DNA of 64,000 nt from Streptomyces sp. NBC_00457 (lineage in GTDB: Bacteria; Actinomycetota; Actinomycetes; Streptomycetales; Streptomycetaceae): NCBI RefSeq assembly GCF_036014015.1, contig NZ_CP107905.1, forward strand, positions 310,001 through 374,000. Direction: 5' to 3'. This document shows, one piece after another, positions 60,690 to 64,000 of this stretch (the stretch's first letter is position 1; each line of letters opens with the position of its first letter). The position numbers and the translations under genes were made by a program. The notes beneath the pieces were generated by a model that saw nothing but the letters and a program-made list of their open reading frames with translations, was not told where the DNA came from and made no database searches.

Positions 60690-60868
60690 CGACCACTCCG
60701 GTCGTGTAGGGGCGGTGCCGTCCGTCGCCGGATCGACCGCGGCGAGCACGATGTCCTGCTCGACGGCCATCGCCACCAGCCGGGCCTTGAGCCGGGCGGT
60801 GGGGAAGCGGGAGATCAGTCGGCGGAAGCGCTTGTTGCGGCCGTGCTTATCCCGCGTCTTGCCGTCTT
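60690..60868 (-). pseudogene. TnpB-like (IS605-type) transposon protein fragment
   Basis: Minus-strand translation of about 60866-60735 is DKHGRNKRFRRLISRFPTARLKARLVAMAVEQDIVLAAVDPATDG. This is the actinobacterial TnpB-like segment in which ARLKxRLVxMA and VIAVDPAYTS normally follow one another; here the frame breaks just after VDPAT, before the TS-WG part. Only this piece remains, and it overlaps the 3' end of the rhamnosidase gene in another frame. Confidence 0.6.
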
Positions 60869-63800
60869 CCTCTCGATTTCGCGGGCTGTGAACGTGTACC
60901 GACCCGAGGACACGGCGTAGGTGGCACGGTCGCCCCGCACGCCACGAAACTCCGCGCCGTCTGAGGCCACTTGGGCACGGCGTCCGCCGGTGGGCACCCG
61001 GACCTCCGCCGTGGTGTTGGGCGGGATCTCGACGTCCAGCCGGAACCTGCCGTCCTTACGGGTCCACTCCGCGGACACCAGCCCGTGCGGAGTGCGGTAG
61101 CTGCCCTCGACATGGGTGAGTCCGCCGACCGGACGAGGGTCGATGACCAGCTCGCGATAGCCGGCCTTGCCACGCGGCTGGCGGATGCCCGCCAGGCCGC
61201 TGTGGAACCACTCCTCGATCTGGAGCAGGATCATGTGGTTCTTGGAGTTGCCCATGTCCCACTGCTCGGGAATGGTCGTCAGGCCACCGGGATTGGCTGT
61301 CGTGGGCGTCATGAGGTAGCCGTAGCCGGGACGGGTGTCCTGCTGGAGGACCTCCCACAGGACGTCGTCGCGGCCGCCGTCGTGCAGCGCCCGGACGATC
61401 GGCGCGAGGCCTATGGTGCCGCCGCTGAAGTGCGGTCCGCCCCCGAAAGGCTGGTGGGCACGGACCAGTTCGACCAGCGCGTCGAGGACCTTCCCCCGCT
61501 CGCCCTCCGGTACCAGTCCCTCGTCCAGCGCGAGCGCCTGCGCGGCCTGGGTCGCCCCGGCAATGCCCTGTTCGCCATCGGCGGTGTAGCGGCCGAGGCT
61601 CACGTTGTAGAAGGCGTCGTTGAAGGCGTCTTTGATGTTGGCGGCGAGGTTGCGGTACTCGGAGGCGTCGGCGTCGCGCCCGATCAGCGCTGCCATCCGG
61701 GCCATGCGGTCGGCGATCTGGTGGTAGCCCCAGGTTCCGGTGATGCGGCCCGAGGTGTTCTCGCTGGCGATCCAGTCGGCCAGCGCGGCGTTGACGATGT
61801 AGGCGTCCGCGCCGGTGCCTGCCTTCCTGGTCCTGATGTAGTTCAGGAAGGCCTGCATCTGCGGGTAGTAGCGGCTCATCGTCTGGGTGTCGCCGTACGT
61901 CTCGTACAGCAGCCAGGGCACGAGGATGATGCCGTTGCCCCAGTTGATCTCGTCGCCGAACCTGCCGGTGTAACCCCAGTCGTAGACCGGGGCCTTGAGC
62001 GCCACGTTGCCGATGTTGTCGCCGGCCCTGGACTGGCCCTCCGCCAAGTGCCGCTGCATGGTACGCAGGTAGGCCGCGTATCCGAAGGTGCGGTGGAGGG
62101 ATCCGAAGGGCTGCACGTAGTCGGCGGGGTAGGCGAGCTTTTCGCGTCCGGGACAGTCCGTGAAGGTGGACATGGTGTTGCTCATGATCGAGTAACGGGA
62201 CATCCGGTGAATGCGGTTGATCCGGTCGTCGGAGGTCCGCACGGAGCCGGCCTCCGGCACGTCCGCATGGATCTGCAGGCCGGTGACCGTGTCCCGGGTC
62301 GGTACGTAGCCCTCGGGCAGGCCGGTCACCTGGAGCCACTGCATGCCGAAGTAGTGGAACTGCGGGTGCCAGCTCTCGCCACGCTGATCGCCGTATGTCG
62401 TGTAGGAGGCGAAGACGTCGGTGCCGCGGGCGGAGCCGCCACCCATGATGGACGCCTGGTTGACCGTGCCGTCGGCGTTGAGCGACTCGGCGGGGTACAG
62501 CTTGACGGTGGCTCCGGCCGGGAGCGGGCCGTCGAGCCTGAGCAGCGGCCAGCCGGCGAAGTTCTGCCCGAAGTCGAAGACCCACACGCCGGGTTGGGGC
62601 TGTGTGACGCCGACCGGGTGGAGCTTGTCGGCGACCTTGAGCGGCTCGGCCACGCGCCAGACCAGTTCGGTGGTCAGGTTGGGTGGGGGGGCGATTCCGG
62701 CGTCGGTCCAGCCCATGGGCGTGCCGTCGCGCCGCCGCGCCGCCGCGCCGAGGTCCGCCCCGGGGGCGGTCCAGGCGGGCTGCTCGCGGCGGGCGTCGTA
62801 GTCGGAGCCGGAGTACCAGTTGGCCGTGGTGGTCGGACCGAGGGCCGTACGCCACGAGCCGTCACTGACGACGGTCTGGACCGTCCCGTCGGCCTTGGTG
62901 ATTTCCAGACGGGCGATCAGGCGTGGCGTGACGGCGGCACCTGCGCTCGGGTCGGTGCTCGCGAGGGAGTTGCCGGAGGCGGTGACGGCTGCCCCGCTGT
63001 CGTGTCCCGAGGTGAGGCCGGGGTGGAAGCTGATATCGGCGCTGCCGATCGCGGTGATGGTGCGGGACTCCAGGCGCTCGCCGCCGTCGCCGGTGTCGAT
63101 GTTGACGGTGCCGCCGACGTGGTAGCCCTGCACGCTGCTCACGTTGATGGTGGTGGCGCCCTGGGCGACAGGCGCGACGAGGGTGCCGCTCCCCTTGAAC
63201 TGGCTCTGCCACCAGCTGTACGGGGCGGTGCGACCGGCGCTGGGATACGTGACGGAACGGGTCACCAGTGCCGTCCCGTGGCCCAGCTCGACGCCCAGGG
63301 TGTTGTCGCCGGAGCGGACGAGGCGCGTGACGTCGTAGACCCGGTACTCGGTGGAGAGTTGGTAGTTGGAGTTGCCCGGAGCAAGCACCTCGTCGGTGAC
63401 GGGCTTGTCGTTGAGCCGGGCCACATGCAGTCCGACGCCGGAGAGATACAGCCTCGCGCTGACGACCCTTCCGCCCGTTCGGAAGGAGCGGGCGAACACG
63501 GGAAGCGGCTGGTCGACGCTGCGGCCCGGGTACTCGATCCAGCGGGCCTCGCCCCAGTCGGAGCGCTTGAGGAGCCCCGCCTCCCACGAGACGGACCGGC
63601 TCCACGGCGTCGTGTCCCCGTCGGCGCTCCAGACCCGCACCCGCCACACCACCCGGTCGCGCGAGGCCGGCGCGGGGCCTCGCCAGGCCACATCGGTCTG
63701 GGCCGAGGAGCGGACCTTGCCGCTGTCCCACAGCAGCCGGCCCCGGTCGAGATCCTTCTCCGTGCGCGCCGCGTGGATCTGGTACGCGGACTGCGTCCAC

Positions 63801-64000
63801 CCGGCACCGGCGCCGACCACCCGCCAACTCAGCCGCGGGGCAGGGTCGTCGACACCGAGAGGGCTGTCCTCGCGGCCGTCGACAGCGAGCCCGGTGACCC
63901 GCGCTCCGTGTCTGTCACCCTCCTCGTCGGCGTGGGCCGCATGCACGGGCAGCCCGGCCAGTCCTACCGCGGAGACGGCCATGGTGCCCACCACCTGTCT
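60815..64000 (-). CDS. Secreted GH78 alpha-L-rhamnosidase (5' end outside window)
   Basis: More than 1,050 residues are visible; the start lies beyond 64000, since the signal-peptide hydrophobic core (VVGTMAVSAVGLAGLPVHAAHA) is already open at the edge. Order of domains: fibronectin-like and N-terminal beta-sandwich with WRVRVWSADGDTTPWSRSVSWEAGL, lectin-like domain, an inserted repeat (about residues 270-345), then the (alpha/alpha)6 barrel with TDCPGREKLAYPADYVQPFGS and IPEQWDMGNSKNHMILLQIEEWFHSGLAGI, bearing the catalytic acids, and a C-terminal beta-sandwich. It removes terminal rhamnose from plant glycosides. The last about 20 residues (EIERKTARRGIST...) coincide with a TnpB relic and are probably not native. 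Confidence 0.9.
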   Translation of the reverse strand, partial: RQVVGTMAVSAVGLAGLPVHAAHADEEGDRHGARVTGLAVDGREDSPLGVDDPAPRLSWRVVGAGAGWTQSAYQIHAARTEKDLDRGRLLWDSGKVRSSAQTDVAWRGPAPASRDRVVWRVRVWSADGDTTPWSRSVSWEAGLLKRSDWGEARWIEYPGRSVDQPLPVFARSFRTGGRVVSARLYLSGVGLHVARLNDKPVTDEVLAPGNSNYQLSTEYRVYDVTRLVRSGDNTLGVELGHGTALVTRSVTYPSAGRTAPYSWWQSQFKGSGTLVAPVAQGATTINVSSVQGYHVGGTVNIDTGDGGERLESRTITAIGSADISFHPGLTSGHDSGAAVTASGNSLASTDPSAGAAVTPRLIARLEITKADGTVQTVVSDGSWRTALGPTTTANWYSGSDYDARREQPAWTAPGADLGAAARRRDGTPMGWTDAGIAPPPNLTTELVWRVAEPLKVADKLHPVGVTQPQPGVWVFDFGQNFAGWPLLRLDGPLPAGATVKLYPAESLNADGTVNQASIMGGGSARGTDVFASYTTYGDQRGESWHPQFHYFGMQWLQVTGLPEGYVPTRDTVTGLQIHADVPEAGSVRTSDDRINRIHRMSRYSIMSNTMSTFTDCPGREKLAYPADYVQPFGSLHRTFGYAAYLRTMQRHLAEGQSRAGDNIGNVALKAPVYDWGYTGRFGDEINWGNGIILVPWLLYETYGDTQTMSRYYPQMQAFLNYIRTRKAGTGADAYIVNAALADWIASENTSGRITGTWGYHQIADRMARMAALIGRDADASEYRNLAANIKDAFNDAFYNVSLGRYTADGEQGIAGATQAAQALALDEGLVPEGERGKVLDALVELVRAHQPFGGGPHFSGGTIGLAPIVRALHDGGRDDVLWEVLQQDTRPGYGYLMTPTTANPGGLTTIPEQWDMGNSKNHMILLQIEEWFHSGLAGIRQPRGKAGYRELVIDPRPVGGLTHVEGSYRTPHGLVSAEWTRKDGRFRLDVEIPPNTTAEVRVPTGGRRAQVASDGAEFRGVRGDRATYAVSSGRYTFTAREIERKTARRGISTAATSASAD

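Noticed and set aside
1..64000. CRISPR arrays, tRNA or rRNA genes
   Set aside because: No regularly spaced repeats, cloverleaf-like sequences or rRNA segments were noticed by eye; a covariance-model scan would settle tRNAs.

Overview
The window looks like an accessory stretch of a Streptomyces (or closely related actinomycete) chromosome. The DNA is very GC-rich with strong third-position GC bias. GTG and TTG starts are common, GGAGG-type ribosome sites are frequent, genes often overlap by ATGA or GTGA, and several families are typical of streptomycetes: a BrkB/holin-like/DUF3618/DUF4235 envelope cassette, an XRE/MmyB-like regulator, and a polyol ABC importer without its own ATPase. No rRNA, tRNA, CRISPR array or large PKS/NRPS locus was seen. 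The density of broken genes and transposase relics suggests a plastic arm region.

Layout. 1-6.1 kb: a secreted M4 metalloprotease, then a relic zone (IS5-type transposase, orphan S1-domain fragment) and an apparently intact IS256-family element with inverted repeats. 6.2-19.9 kb: small regulator/enzyme pairs: a sigma factor with a helical partner, a kinase-like phosphotransferase, HxlR/thioesterase, a quinone-oxidoreductase-like MDR, an acyl-CoA synthetase (PrpE type), a second HxlR, an alpha/beta hydrolase next to a frameshifted TetR, a methyltransferase, and SDR/LysR. 20-28 kb: FAD monooxygenase/TetR with operators in the promoter, two ArsR-SRPBCC modules facing each other across a terminator, a frameshifted MFS pump, and a scar where SDR and ABC fragments abut.

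28-32.7 kb: a phosphotransferase and an envelope cassette (BrkB, PAP2, holin-like, DUF3618, DUF4235). 32.8-41.2 kb: nine co-directional, mostly overlapping genes: an ABC importer, a RutA-like flavin oxygenase, a RutB-like cysteine hydrolase, an NtaA/DszA-like flavin oxygenase, an MFS transporter, and SsuE-like and RutF-like flavin reductases. This reads as a self-contained uptake and oxidative ring-opening pathway for an N- or S-containing (probably heterocyclic) substrate. It is the best candidate for an undescribed system here.

41.3-53.8 kb: an esterase, then three minus-strand units: ADH-SDR-cyclophilin-like lipoprotein, MFS-SDR-cupin, and PaoABCD-type molybdenum aldehyde oxidase. Each is headed by the same 21-bp motif. 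The third copy also lies just upstream of a divergent XRE/MmyB regulator, so this looks like a local carbonyl/aldehyde regulon.

53.8-60.1 kb: a polyol utilisation operon (binding lipoprotein, two permeases, polyol dehydrogenase, DeoR regulator, HAD phosphatase) with a dehydrogenase relic inside. 60.1-64 kb: a TnpB relic joined to the 3' end of a large secreted GH78 alpha-L-rhamnosidase whose 5' end runs off the window.

All identifications are from reading the translations and motifs; no database search was possible.
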